Shown: positions 44,612-53,228 of the stretch, piece by piece | Layout of the letters: each line of letters opens with the position of its first letter | How positions within the stretch are numbered: position 1 is the first letter of the stretch | Assembly: GCF_003367395.1 (NCBI RefSeq) | Contig: NZ_CP031417.1 | Coordinates: 4,154,001-4,218,000, forward strand | Origin: Pseudolabrys taiwanensis | GTDB lineage: Bacteria; Pseudomonadota; Alphaproteobacteria; Rhizobiales; Xanthobacteraceae | DNA length: 64,000 nt | Direction of reading: 5' to 3' | Program-made: the position numbers and the translations under genes | Notes under the pieces: model-generated | The model's database searches: none | What the model saw: only the letters and a program-made list of their open reading frames with translations | What the model was told of the DNA's origin: nothing

Positions 44612-45139
44612 CTATTCCGGCCCGGTCCGCGCGCCCGGCCCCAGCGGTAACTGCATCAGCGGCGTGTCGAGCCACTTGCCGAACTTCCAGCCGACGTTGC
44701 GCAGATTACCGGCCGGCTCGAAACCGCACGATTTGTGCACGCCGATCGATGCCGCCTGATCGCTATCGCCGATGACGGCGATCATCTGCCGGAAGCCCAT
44801 GGCGGTGCAAACCTCGATCAGCTTCAGCAGCAGCGCCTTGCCGATGCCGCGCCGGTGCATGTCCGGCGCGATGTAGATCGAATCTTCGACCGTGAAGCGA
44901 TAGGCCGGCCGCGGCCGAAAGAGCGCGGCATAGGCATAGCCGCCGATCCGACCGTCTACCTCCGCGACGAAATACGGGAATTGGCCATCGAGCAGCGCCT
45001 GCATGCGCTTGGTCATTTCCGCCTCGGTCGGCGGTTCCAGCTCGAACGTGGCCGTGCCGTGCCGGACCGCGTGGGCGTAGATGGCGGTGATGGCGGGGAT
45101 ATCGGCGAGGGTTGCGGGGCGGATGGTGAGGTCGGACAT
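44612..45139 (-). CDS. GNAT N-acetyltransferase (phosphinothricin acetyltransferase-like)
   Basis: A 175-residue GNAT. IRPATLADIPAITAIYAHAVRHGTATFE is the family N-terminus; acetyl-CoA binding is at IYIAPDMHRRGIGKALLLKLIE; GFEPAGNLRNVGWKFGKWLDTPLMQ matches the Pat/Bar-like subgroup, which acetylates phosphinothricin or methionine sulfone/sulfoximine. The physiological substrate here is not known. Flanked on both sides by palindromic repeats, so probably monocistronic. Confidence 0.88.
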   Translation of the reverse strand: MSDLTIRPATLADIPAITAIYAHAVRHGTATFELEPPTEAEMTKRMQALLDGQFPYFVAEVDGRIGGYAYAALFRPRPAYRFTVEDSIYIAPDMHRRGIGKALLLKLIEVCTAMGFRQMIAVIGDSDQAASIGVHKSCGFEPAGNLRNVGWKFGKWLDTPLMQLPLGPGARTGPE

Positions 45140-45146
45140 TTGGGGG

Positions 45147-45263
45147 CGTCATGCGCGGGCTTTGACCCGCGCATCCATGATGAAGCGCCGTAAAAAGGAG
45201 CCTTACGGCCTCTCGGTGTTGAACGTCATCATGGATTGCCGGGTCAAGCCCGGCAATGACGAG
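45147..45263. repeat. Palindromic repeat, GCCCGGCAATGAC family
   Basis: CGTCATGCGCGGGCTTTGACCCGCGCATCCATGATG and CATCATGGATTGCCGGGTCAAGCCCGGCAATGACG are inverted arms. A similar copy lies at 50892-51008. It separates the GNAT promoter region from the Bax-inhibitor gene terminator. Confidence 0.82.
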
Positions 45264-45270
45264 CGTCGCT

Positions 45271-45303
45271 AAACAAAACGCCCGGGCTTTTGGCCCGGGC
45301 GTT
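45271..45303 (-). terminator. Rho-independent terminator
   Basis: An 11-bp stem AACGCCCGGGC/GCCCGGGCGTT (45277-45303) with a TTTTG-type loop, followed leftward by TTTGTTT. It lies 51 bases after the Bax-inhibitor gene stop. Confidence 0.85.
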
Positions 45304-45353
45304 GAAACATTCGTTCTGCGTTGCTGGCTTGGCGGCGGTTGCCCAACGGCGCG

Positions 45354-46109
45354 TTAGCGCCGGTCGCCCATGAAGCGCAGCAGGAACAGGAACAGGTTGA
45401 TGAAGTCGAGATAGAGTGTCAGCGCGCCCATCACGGCCTTGCGGCCGGCGACCGTGCCGTCGTCGTTCACGCTGTACATCTCCTTGATCTTCTGGGTGTC
45501 CCACGCGGTCAGGCCGGCGAAGATCAGAACGCCGATGGCCGAAATCGCGAAGTCGAGCCCAGTGCTCTTCAGGAAGATGTTGACCACCATGGCCAGGATC
45601 AGACCGAACAGGCCCATGATCAGGAACGAGCCGATCGGCGACAGGTCACGCTGCGTCGTGTAGCCATACAGGCTCAGCGCGCCGAACGAGGCGGCCGAGA
45701 TGAAGAACGTCCGGGTGATCGAAGCGCCCGTATAGGCGAGGAACACCGAGGACAGCATCAGGCCGAGCAGCGCGGCGTAACCCATGAACAGCATGAGCGC
45801 CGTCGACGGCTGCAAGCGGTCGATGCGGAAGCTCATGAAGAACACGATGCCGAGCGTCGCCAGGAACAGGACGATCGTCAGCGGGCCGCTGAAGATGGTC
45901 TGTCCGAACGACGTCAGGCCGGTGATACGGCCAGTGGCGTCGGTGACGACGGCAGCGTTGTAGGTGAACCAGGCGACGACGCCGGTGAGCGCGACGCCGG
46001 CCGCCATATAGTTGTAGACGCGAAGCATGTAGGCGCGCAGGCCCACATCGATCGCGGCGCGCGTGGCGCCGAAGCCACGGGCAGCTACGTTACGGTCGAA
46101 GTCCGACAT
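45354..46109 (-). CDS. Bax inhibitor-1/YccA family membrane protein (YbhL-like)
   Basis: A 251-residue protein with seven membrane helices, preceded by a short cytosolic head (MSDFDRNVAARGFGATRAAID). Family motifs: YMAAGVALTGVVAW, RIDRLQPSTALMLFMGYAALLGLMLS, and the C-terminal AWDTQKIKEMY with LYLDFINLFLFLLRF. BI-1 homologues form pH-sensitive calcium-leak channels or modulate membrane proteases; the role here is not known. It is preceded by a ybhL-type RNA leader. Confidence 0.93.
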   Translation of the reverse strand: MSDFDRNVAARGFGATRAAIDVGLRAYMLRVYNYMAAGVALTGVVAWFTYNAAVVTDATGRITGLTSFGQTIFSGPLTIVLFLATLGIVFFMSFRIDRLQPSTALMLFMGYAALLGLMLSSVFLAYTGASITRTFFISAASFGALSLYGYTTQRDLSPIGSFLIMGLFGLILAMVVNIFLKSTGLDFAISAIGVLIFAGLTAWDTQKIKEMYSVNDDGTVAGRKAVMGALTLYLDFINLFLFLLRFMGDRR

Positions 46110-46126
46110 CGAAGTTTTCCTCTCTC

Positions 46127-46180
46127 CAATCCGGCTCCGCCGAGCCGGCTACACGTCAGGCGCGCCGGCATCTGCCCTCG
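46127..46180 (-). promoter_or_regulatory. ybhL-type RNA leader
   Basis: Directly upstream of the YbhL-like gene, the leader contains GGGCAGATGCCGGC, GCCTGACGTGTAGCCGGC and a perfect hairpin CCGGCTC-GGCG-GAGCCGG (46147-46130) before the GAGAGAGGAAAA ribosome-binding site. Position and sequence fit the alphaproteobacterial ybhL motif described for this gene family (function unknown). The match is from memory of the motif, not from a covariance search. Confidence 0.6.
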
Positions 46181-46344
46181 CGCTCGTGTTCCATAAATTT
46201 AGTTGGCTCTCAGCATTTGCGCCAGATGTGGCCCGTTTGTGACCCCCATTCTTGCCAAAGCTTAATGAGCCTATCGACAATAAATATAACGCAGAATGGC
46301 CTTTCGAAGGGTGGCGGCCTGCGCGGCTGAATGTCGCAAAATCG

Positions 46345-48933
46345 CTAGAGATTCCTCAAAACTGGCGCGGGTTTTTGACCCAGTGCGCTGAAAGTGCCGA
46401 GGAGACCGAGCACAACTGTCACAACCACGGCGCTTACCGCCGCAACCAGCGCCGGCAGCGGTAACCATGTGAAGCGCAGATGCATCAGTTCGGTGACTAT
46501 CAGCCAGCTCGCCAATGAGCCGCTCAGCATGCCGAACAGCGCCGTGGCCGCACCCAGAAGCAGGTATTCGATGGTAAATGCGGCCAGCAGCCGGGCCCGG
46601 GTCGCCCCCAGCGTTTTGAGTATAACCGCGTCGTAAACACGGTGACGGTGTCCCGCCGCGAGCGCGCCGCCGAGAACCAGCGCCGCGGCCAGCAACGTGA
46701 TGGCGCTGGCGCCACGAATGCCCAGGACCAGGTTGCCGATGAGGCCGCCGATGGCTTCGAGCGCGTCCTTGACCCGCACCGTGGTGACCATGGGGAACGT
46801 CGCGGCGACCGTGCGCAGCATGGCGCCCTCCTGGGCCGCGGTACCCCCGCCGGGATAAGTGAGCGTCGCCAGGTGGGTATGCGGGGCGCCGCGAAACGTG
46901 TTGGGCGAGAACACCATCACGAAGTTGATGCTCAGACTTTGCCAATCGACCGTGCGCATGTTGGCGATCGTCGCGGTGATGTTGCGGCCGAGCACGTTCA
47001 CGGTGACCGTGTCGCCGAGCTTGAGGCCGAGACCGTCGGCGATCTTCTTTTCGAACGAGACCAGCGGCGGGCCGTCATAACCCGGTTCCCACCAATGGCC
47101 TTCGACCAGACGCGAGCCCGCCGGGACCTCGTTGGCGTAGGTAATGCCGCGATCGCTCTGCAGCACCCAGGCGGCGTCTTCCTTCGGTTTGATCTGCTCG
47201 GCCGGAATGCCGGCGGCCGAGATGATACGCCCGCGCAGCATCGGCACGTCGTCGATCGCGGCGGTCGGTGCCTGGACGCGGACGAAGTCCTGGAACTTCT
47301 CGGCGTCGCTGGATGGGATATCGAGGAAGTAGAAGGCGGGCGCCTTGGCCGGCAGTTCGTTCGAAAACTGCCGGCGCAAGTTGGCGTCGATCTCGATGAC
47401 CGTGACCAGGAGCGCGATGCCGAGGCCGAGCGAGAGCACGATGGTCGGGGTGAGCGCGCCCGGCCGGTGGATGTTTGCGACCGCCATGCGCAGCACGGTC
47501 GATCGGGCGCGCGGCGCACGCGCCGCCAGCGCCATCAGCAACGTCGCCACCAGGCGGAGCAGGACGAATACCACGGCGGCAACGCCGACATAGATCAGCG
47601 CCACGCGGCGGTCGTAGGCGAGCAGCACAGCGAGAGCGACCAGCGCGGCGACGGCGGCGACCGTCGCGGCGACGTACATCGGGCGTGGTTTGCGCGGTTG
47701 CGGTGACACGCCGTCGCGGAACAGCGCCGCCACCGGCACATCGTGCGCGCGGCCGAGCGGCCAGAGTGCGAAGGCGAGCGCGGTCAACAGGCCGTAGACG
47801 AGCGCCAGCAGCAGTTCGCCCGCGTGCAATGCCGGTATGATCGGCAGCGGAATGATGGCGCCGAACATCCACGCGATGGCGAACGGCAGAAGGGCGCCGA
47901 TCGCTGTGCCGATGACGCCGCCGATCAAGGCCAGCATCAAGACTTGGGTGAGATAGATCGCGAAGACGCGGCGACCGCTGGCTCCCATCGCCTTGAGAAC
48001 CGCGATGGAATTTCGTTTGCGATCGAGATGGCTCTTCACGGCGTTGCCGACGCCGACGCCGCCGACGAGTAGCGCGGTGAGGCCGACGATGGTGAGGAAT
48101 TGCGTGAAGCGCTCGACGTTACGCTCGAGCTGCGGCGAGGCGTTGCTGCGCGAACGGATTTCCCAGCCCGCTTGCGGCAGGTCGGCGCGTGCCTCTGCCG
48201 TGACGGCTCTCGCGCGGGCGTCGGAAGCGTCCTGGTCGGGCAGACGCAGCCGATAAGTCCAACGCACCAGACTGCCCGGCTGCAACAGGCCGGTTGCGCG
48301 CAGCGCCGCTTCGCTGACCAGCAGGCGCGGGCCGAAACCGATGCCGCCCGCGAGCTTATCCGGCTCGCTGGTGAGCGTGGCGCGTACGATAAACTTGGCA
48401 TCGCCCACCGTCAGGTGCGCGCCGGGCTTCAGACCGAAACGCTCCATCAGCACGGGATCGGCGACCGCACCGAAGGCCCCGTCCTGTTCGGTGAGTGCAT
48501 CGGCCAAGGGGCCGGCGGGATCGAGCACCGTGTCGCCATAGAGCGGATAGGCGCTGTCGACTGCTTTCATCTCGACAAGCGTCGCGCCGCCGTCTTCGGT
48601 GCGCGCCATCGCGCGCAAGGTCGCCGCCGTTGAGACACGGCCGCGCCCCTGTAGAAACGTGAGTTCCTGCTGCGTCGCTTCGCGTTGGATCAAAGTGAAA
48701 GCGAGATCGCCACCGAGGATGACCCGGCCCTCGCGCGCGAGGCCGTCAGCGAGAGACGCCGCGAGCGAGCCGACGCCGGCGATCGCCATGCTGCCAAGCG
48801 CGATGCAGGCAATGAAGACATAGAAACCGCGCAGGCCGCCGCGCATCTCGCGCAGCGCGAAGCGGAGCGGTAGCCACCAGTTTCTTTTTCCCTCCTCCTT
48901 GCCGGGGGAGGCATAAGAGAAGTTATTCGCCAT
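46345..48933 (-). CDS. ABC transporter permease, FtsX/YbbP-like
   Basis: An 862-residue inner-membrane permease of the MacB/LolCE type: one N-terminal helix (around 33-53), a large periplasmic region, a four-helix core around 265-400, a second periplasmic region, and three C-terminal helices with the FtsX-like VILKTLGATRARLLAAFTIEYLLLGAATALFGM. YbbAP-type systems are proposed to move lipophilic molecules or lipoproteins across the envelope and are coupled with TesA. Start overlaps the ATPase stop by 11 bases. The N-terminal KEEGKR stretch resembles repeat-like sequence. Confidence 0.88.
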   Translation of the reverse strand: MANNFSYASPGKEEGKRNWWLPLRFALREMRGGLRGFYVFIACIALGSMAIAGVGSLAASLADGLAREGRVILGGDLAFTLIQREATQQELTFLQGRGRVSTAATLRAMARTEDGGATLVEMKAVDSAYPLYGDTVLDPAGPLADALTEQDGAFGAVADPVLMERFGLKPGAHLTVGDAKFIVRATLTSEPDKLAGGIGFGPRLLVSEAALRATGLLQPGSLVRWTYRLRLPDQDASDARARAVTAEARADLPQAGWEIRSRSNASPQLERNVERFTQFLTIVGLTALLVGGVGVGNAVKSHLDRKRNSIAVLKAMGASGRRVFAIYLTQVLMLALIGGVIGTAIGALLPFAIAWMFGAIIPLPIIPALHAGELLLALVYGLLTALAFALWPLGRAHDVPVAALFRDGVSPQPRKPRPMYVAATVAAVAALVALAVLLAYDRRVALIYVGVAAVVFVLLRLVATLLMALAARAPRARSTVLRMAVANIHRPGALTPTIVLSLGLGIALLVTVIEIDANLRRQFSNELPAKAPAFYFLDIPSSDAEKFQDFVRVQAPTAAIDDVPMLRGRIISAAGIPAEQIKPKEDAAWVLQSDRGITYANEVPAGSRLVEGHWWEPGYDGPPLVSFEKKIADGLGLKLGDTVTVNVLGRNITATIANMRTVDWQSLSINFVMVFSPNTFRGAPHTHLATLTYPGGGTAAQEGAMLRTVAATFPMVTTVRVKDALEAIGGLIGNLVLGIRGASAITLLAAALVLGGALAAGHRHRVYDAVILKTLGATRARLLAAFTIEYLLLGAATALFGMLSGSLASWLIVTELMHLRFTWLPLPALVAAVSAVVVTVVLGLLGTFSALGQKPAPVLRNL

Positions 48934-49612
48934 CGATGCGCCCCGAGCGCAGCCGCACCGTGCGTCCGCAGCGGCGGGCAAGGCCAGCGTCGTGCGTCAC
49001 CAGCACCAGAGTGGTGTTGCGCCGTGCCTGACCTTCGAACAGGAGATCCACGATCTGCTTGCCGGTGTCCTCGTCGAGATTGCCGGTCGGCTCGTCGGCG
49101 ACGAGGATCGCCGGATTGGGCGCGAGTGCGCGGGCGACCGCGACGCGCTGCTGCTCGCCGCCCGAAAGCTGTGCCGGGTAATGGTTCAGCCGCGCGCCGA
49201 GGCCGACGGCCACGAGCTCCTCGCGGGCGCGCTCCTGCGCGTCGGGCGCGCCGGTCAGCTCCATCGGCACCGCCACGTTTTCCAAGGCGGTCATGGTGGG
49301 GATGAGATGAAAAGATTGAAAGACGATGCCGATGTTGCGGCCACGGAAGCGGGCCAGCGCATCCTCGTCGAGACCGGTCAGGTTCTCACCTGCCACGGTC
49401 ACCGTCCCGGAATCGGCCTGTTCCAGCCCGGCCATGACCATCAGCAGGGTGGATTTGCCCGAGCCGGACGGTCCGATGAGGCCGATTGCCTCGCCCGTGC
49501 CTATATGGAGGCTGATATCCTTGAGGATATGAACGCGGGCAGCCCCTTGCCCGAGTGAAAGATTGACGCCGGCCAGCGTAATGGCGGGCCCCGCCTGGGA
49601 AGAATCGGTCAT
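48923..49612 (-). CDS. ABC transporter ATPase, YbbA/LolD-like
   Basis: A 229-residue ABC ATPase. Walker [13 protein letters not shown]-loop [22 protein letters not shown], signature [15 protein letters not shown], Walker [13 protein letters not shown] and switch VTHDAGLA are intact; the pattern is that of MacB/LolD ATPases. The ATG at 49612 has GAGG upstream, and its codon overlaps the start codon of divergent tesA in a shared CATG. It is translationally coupled to the FtsX-like permease downstream. Confidence 0.92.
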   Translation of the reverse strand: MTDSSQAGPAITLAGVNLSLGQGAARVHILKDISLHIGTGEAIGLIGPSGSGKSTLLMVMAGLEQADSGTVTVAGENLTGLDEDALARFRGRNIGIVFQSFHLIPTMTALENVAVPMELTGAPDAQERAREELVAVGLGARLNHYPAQLSGGEQQRVAVARALAPNPAILVADEPTGNLDEDTGKQIVDLLFEGQARRNTTLVLVTHDAGLARRCGRTVRLRSGRIDGE

Positions 49613-50306
49613 GAGACCTCGTCGTTTAAACCTTCGCTCATATGGGAACATATGGGCCAGGGTCCAGGACCTGGCCGTCGCTTTGGCCTTTCTCGCCTGC
49701 GTTCTGGTGCCGCAAGCAGGCCGGGCGGCGGATGGGCCGGTCAAGCTGGTGGTGCTCGGCGATTCGCTGTCGGCGGGCTACGGCCTGCCCGGCCAGGCGG
49801 CTTTCCCCGCCCGGCTCGCCGAGGCGCTGAAAGCCAAAGGCGTCGCCGTCGATGTCGCCAATGCGGGGGTCTCCGGCGACACCGCCTCCGGCGGCCGCGA
49901 TCGCCTGGACTGGTCGGTGCCGGACGGCACCGAGGCCGTCATCGTTGAACTAGGCGCCAATGACGCCCTGCGCGGGCTCGATCCGGCGCTGACCAAGGCG
50001 GCGCTCGATGCGATCCTCAAGAAGCTGCAGGAGCGCCATATCGCCGTGCTGTTCGCCGGCATGAAGGCGCCGCGCAACATGGGCGCCGATTACGCCGCCA
50101 AGTTCGACGCGATCTATCCGGCCCTCGCGGCCGCGTATCCGGTCATTTTTTATCCGTTCTTCCTCGACGGGGTGGCGGCCGATGCGAAGCTCAATCAAGC
50201 CGACGGCATGCACCCCAATGCGGCCGGCGTCGACGTCATCGTCGAACGCATCCTGCCGAAGGTGGAAGAACTGGTCGCGCGGGCGCGCGCGGCAAGGGCC
50301 TCCTGA
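49611..50306 (+). CDS. tesA: Arylesterase / thioesterase I (SGNH hydrolase)
   Basis: A 231-residue periplasmic esterase. A signal or anchor (LAVALAFLACVLVPQAGRA) follows a basic head; SGNH blocks are S52 in GDSLSAGYGL, Gly in AGVSGDTASGG, Asn in GANDALRG, and the Asp/His pair in DGMHPN. Releases fatty acids from thioesters, lysophospholipids or aryl esters. Like E. coli tesA it is divergent from a ybbAP-type transporter. Only the ATG at 49611 gives the full signal sequence; GGGAAGA precedes it. Confidence 0.93.
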   Translation: MRPRRLNLRSYGNIWARVQDLAVALAFLACVLVPQAGRAADGPVKLVVLGDSLSAGYGLPGQAAFPARLAEALKAKGVAVDVANAGVSGDTASGGRDRLDWSVPDGTEAVIVELGANDALRGLDPALTKAALDAILKKLQERHIAVLFAGMKAPRNMGADYAAKFDAIYPALAAAYPVIFYPFFLDGVAADAKLNQADGMHPNAAGVDVIVERILPKVEELVARARAARAS

Positions 50307-50336
50307 TCGCGCACGAAGACCGGACGAGTCCGAAAA

Positions 50337-50870
50337 ATGCCCCGTCTGTTCACCGGCATTGAAATTCCGCCCGACGTGGCGATGTCGCTATCGATGCTGC
50401 GCGGCGGCCTGCCCGGCGCGCGCTGGATCGACGCCGAGAACTACCACGTGACCCTGCGGTTTATCGGCGATGTCGACGATGGCGTGGCGCGTGAGGTTGC
50501 CGCGACGCTCGATCAGGTCAAACGCCGTGCCTTCGATCTGCATTTCGACGGGCTCGACGCGTTCGGTGGGCGCAAGCCGCGCGCCGTCGTGGCGAGCGTG
50601 GCATCGTCGCAAGCGTTGATCGAGTTGCAGGCGGAGCAGGAGCGGCTGATGCAGCGGATCGGCCTCGAACCCGAGGGCCGCAAATACACGCCGCACGTCA
50701 CCGTTGCGCGGCTGCGCGCGTCCTCGAGCCAGGACGTCGCGGCCTACCTGTCGACGCACGGCCTGTTCCGCACGCCGTCGTTCCACGTCTCGCGCTTCGT
50801 GCTGTATTCGTCCCGCGCCTCGATGGGCGGCGGTCCTTATGTGATCGAGGAGAGCTACCCGCTGGCGTGA
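50337..50870 (+). CDS. thpR: RNA 2',3'-cyclic phosphodiesterase (2'-5' RNA ligase family)
   Basis: A 177-residue two-histidine phosphoesterase. The paired HxT motifs are H37 (HVTL) and H120 (HVTV); the N-terminal RLFTGIEIPPDV and C-terminal LYSSRASMGGGPYVIEESYPL are typical. It opens 2',3'-cyclic RNA ends in vitro and can reversibly join tRNA halves; the cellular role is not well defined. It follows tesA by 30 bases, so it may share the transcript. Confidence 0.93.
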   Translation: MPRLFTGIEIPPDVAMSLSMLRGGLPGARWIDAENYHVTLRFIGDVDDGVAREVAATLDQVKRRAFDLHFDGLDAFGGRKPRAVVASVASSQALIELQAEQERLMQRIGLEPEGRKYTPHVTVARLRASSSQDVAAYLSTHGLFRTPSFHVSRFVLYSSRASMGGGPYVIEESYPLA

Positions 50871-50891
50871 GGGATCCGCCGCACGCACGGC

Positions 50892-51008
50892 GTCGTGCCC
50901 GGGCCTGACCCGGGCATCCATGATGAATCGCCACTTGCGAAAGCCGTACGCTCTTCAGTGCCGGCGCCGCCGCCTCATGGATTGCCGGGTCGAGCCCGGC
51001 AATGACCG
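50892..51008. repeat. Palindromic repeat, GCCCGGCAATGAC family
   Basis: CGTCGTGCCCGGGCCTGACCCGGGCATCCATGATG and CATGGATTGCCGGGTCGAGCCCGGCAATGACCG are inverted arms. It lies between thpR and the convergent GNAT gene. Confidence 0.82.
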
Positions 51009-51040
51009 TGGCGAAGGCTATGCGGCGTGGAGAGAAAGCC

Positions 51041-51643
51041 TTACGCCGTCTTGAATAGACGCGAGGACGCGTCGAGCCAGGCGGAGGTCATGCCGTGGGC
51101 GTCTTCGACGGCCTCGCGCATAACCGACAGCGGTGTGAAGCGCGGCGCTTCCAGTTCGCCGACGACGCTGCCGAAATCGAACTTCAGGTCGGCCTCGAAC
51201 TTCTTGGCCAGTTGCTGCATGCGCCGGTTGTCGGCGAGGCAGTTCATCTGCAGCGATTTGACGCCGCGGTTGCGGGCGGACAGCAGCGTGCGCTCCAGGA
51301 GTGCGGTGCCGACGCCGTGGCTCTGCCATTCCTTTTCGATGCTGAAGGCGGCCTCGGCCTGGCGGGAATACATGTCGCCGAAGTGCCGCAGCTCGGCCGC
51401 GCCGCGCAGCACGCCGTCCACGAAGAAGCCGTGAATGACCACCCCGAGGTCGTCGGCAGTGGCGGCGTGCTTGATGATCACGTCGTCCGCGACGGCGCCG
51501 GAAAAGCGCCGATGCCGGCTGTCGGGGTCGAGCCGGAGCAGGTGGTCGCGGTAGGCGTCGGCCTCGCCGAGCCACAGTTTACGGACGAGGCCGCCGTCGG
51601 GCAGGGGCTCTTGCATAGGTTGGGTCTCCAATCGATCGTTCAT
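51041..51643 (-). CDS. GNAT family N-acetyltransferase
   Basis: A 200-residue cytosolic protein with one GNAT domain. RKLWLGEADAYRDHLLRLDPDSRHRRFSGAV is the N-terminal part and SIEKEWQSHGVGTALLERTLLSARNRGVKSLQMNCLADNRRMQQLAKKF the acetyl-CoA-binding region (broad outline, 100-150). This type resembles acyltransferases related to protein acetyltransferase domains, but the substrate is not known. Its upstream region contains the start of the GCAGCAA-rich gap. Confidence 0.87.
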   Translation of the reverse strand: MNDRLETQPMQEPLPDGGLVRKLWLGEADAYRDHLLRLDPDSRHRRFSGAVADDVIIKHAATADDLGVVIHGFFVDGVLRGAAELRHFGDMYSRQAEAAFSIEKEWQSHGVGTALLERTLLSARNRGVKSLQMNCLADNRRMQQLAKKFEADLKFDFGSVVGELEAPRFTPLSVMREAVEDAHGMTSAWLDASSRLFKTA

Positions 51644-51868
51644 CGCCCTACCTTCGCGTTTCCCTCGCCGGCGCCGCCCTTCAGGGCCGAGTCGCTCGCC
51701 ACGCCTTTATATGGTGCAATGCAGCAAAAAAGCGATGGCGCCTTCATACCCATGCGCCTTCCTCCTGCGCGGAAAATGCATAACTGGCAGCGACTTAATT
51801 AAGCTTTTGGGCCCCTGGCCGGCGTTCTTCCGGCGAAGAGCAGCAAGGCAATTGTTGCGGCGATTTCT

Positions 51869-51944
51869 GCAGCATAGGCTGCAGCAAAGGCCATGGTGCA
51901 GTGCAGCAAGACCCGCAGCAATGCTGCAGCAAAGGGTGCAGCAA
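51869..51944. repeat. Phased array of GCAGCAA motifs upstream of zapE
   Basis: GCAGCAA occurs at 51881, 51903, 51915, 51926 and 51938, with GCAGCAT at 51869 and outliers at 51721 and 51840. Within the array the spacing is 12, 22, 12, 11 and 12 bases, close to one helical turn, and several copies are extended to TGCAGCAAAG. It lies in the 418-base gap between the GNAT and zapE (51644-52061), which otherwise holds no convincing gene. It could be a regulator-binding array. Confidence 0.6.
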
Positions 51945-52061
51945 AGCGGTCTTTCGGCGAATTCGCCGATCGGGCGATTTACAGAAGGCGCTCCGGCCCC
52001 TAGGTGTCCAGCGCCGCGCCGCCTCAAGCGGGGTAGCCCCGCCCACTCCCAACCCAAGTCA

Positions 52062-53228
52062 ATGTCCGAGAATTTCAGCAACCGCTACCAGGCGCTCGTT
52101 GCCGCCGGAAAGATCGAGGCCGATCCGGCCCAGGCCGAACTCGTACGCGCCATGACCGCGCTCGAGCGGCGGCTGACCGAGCACCGGCTGGCGCAGAAAT
52201 CGTCTTCGCTCGGCTGGCTGTTCGGCAAGCGGGAGAAGCAGCGCCCGCTGCTGAAGGGCCTCTACGTCTATGGCGAGGTCGGCCGCGGCAAGACCATGCT
52301 GATGGACCTGTTCTTCAACAGCGTGGCGGTCCGGCGCAAGCGCCGCGCCCATTTCCACGAGTTCATGGCCGACGTGCACGAGCGCGTGCACACCTACCGC
52401 CAGGAAGCGAAGACGGGCAGCAACGGCCCCGATCCGATCCAGCGGGCCGCCGCGGCCATTGCCGAAGAGTCATGGCTGCTCTGCTTCGACGAATTTCACG
52501 TCACCGACATCGCGGACGCGATGATTCTCGGCCGGCTGTTCACCAAGCTCTTCGAGCTCGGCGTGGTCGTGGTCGCGACCTCCAATCAGGCGCCGAACAA
52601 TCTCTACAAGGACGGTCTCAACCGGGCGCTGTTCCTGCCCTTCATCGAGCTGCTGCAGAAGTATTGCGAAGTGACCCGGCTCGATTCGCGGGTCGACTTC
52701 CGGTTGGAGAAGCTCACCGGCGTGCCGACCTGGTACGTGCCGCCGGACGAGAAGGCCAAGGCCGCGCTCGACGACGCGTGGCAGCGGCTGGCCGACGGTC
52801 ATGGCGCCGCGCACGAACTGGTGGTGAAGGGGCACGTTATCCGCGTGCCCATGGCCGCGATGGGCGTTGCGCGCTTCGCCTTCGAAGACCTCTGCGCGCG
52901 GCCGCTGGCGGCCTCGGACTTCCTCAAGATCGCGCACGAGTTTCACACGCTGATCATCGACCATATCCCGGTGATGGATTTCGCGCGGCGTAACGAGGCC
53001 AAGCGTTTCATCATCCTGGTCGACACGCTCTACGATCACGCGGTCAAGCTCTTGGCTTCCGCGGAGGCGCAGCCCGATCACCTCTACACCGGCACCGAGG
53101 GCTACGAGGCCAACGAGTTCAAGCGCACCGCCTCGCGCCTGATCGAGATGCGTTCGCAAGCCTATCTCGGCCTGCCGCACGGGCCGCGCCAGGGCGTCGC
53201 CTGGTCGGAAAAGATCGTCGAGACCTAA
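52062..53228 (+). CDS. zapE: Cell division protein ZapE (AFG1-like ATPase)
   Basis: A 388-residue AFG1-family ATPase. Walker A GEVGRGKTML (71-80), FHEFMADVHERVH, Walker B LLCFDEFHVTDIADAMIL and the sensor ATSNQAPNNLYKDGL are typical. ZapE associates with the Z-ring in E. coli; mitochondrial AFG1 acts in protein quality control. The frame is open ~117 codons further upstream, but that stretch is the GCAGCAA array and lacks family similarity; MSENFSNRYQ is taken as the start, with a weak binding site. Confidence 0.93.
   Translation: MSENFSNRYQALVAAGKIEADPAQAELVRAMTALERRLTEHRLAQKSSSLGWLFGKREKQRPLLKGLYVYGEVGRGKTMLMDLFFNSVAVRRKRRAHFHEFMADVHERVHTYRQEAKTGSNGPDPIQRAAAAIAEESWLLCFDEFHVTDIADAMILGRLFTKLFELGVVVVATSNQAPNNLYKDGLNRALFLPFIELLQKYCEVTRLDSRVDFRLEKLTGVPTWYVPPDEKAKAALDDAWQRLADGHGAAHELVVKGHVIRVPMAAMGVARFAFEDLCARPLAASDFLKIAHEFHTLIIDHIPVMDFARRNEAKRFIILVDTLYDHAVKLLASAEAQPDHLYTGTEGYEANEFKRTASRLIEMRSQAYLGLPHGPRQGVAWSEKIVET

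Noticed and set aside
51711..52061. 117-codon N-terminal extension of zapE
   Set aside because: The extension reads through the repeat array and has no similarity to the AFG1 family, whose members start close to the MSENFSNRYQ position.
51707..52081. Minus-strand frames across the GCAGCAA region encoding CC-rich peptides
   Set aside because: The cysteine pairs come from the repeated TTTGCTGCA sequence; there is no signal peptide, binding site or conserved pattern.
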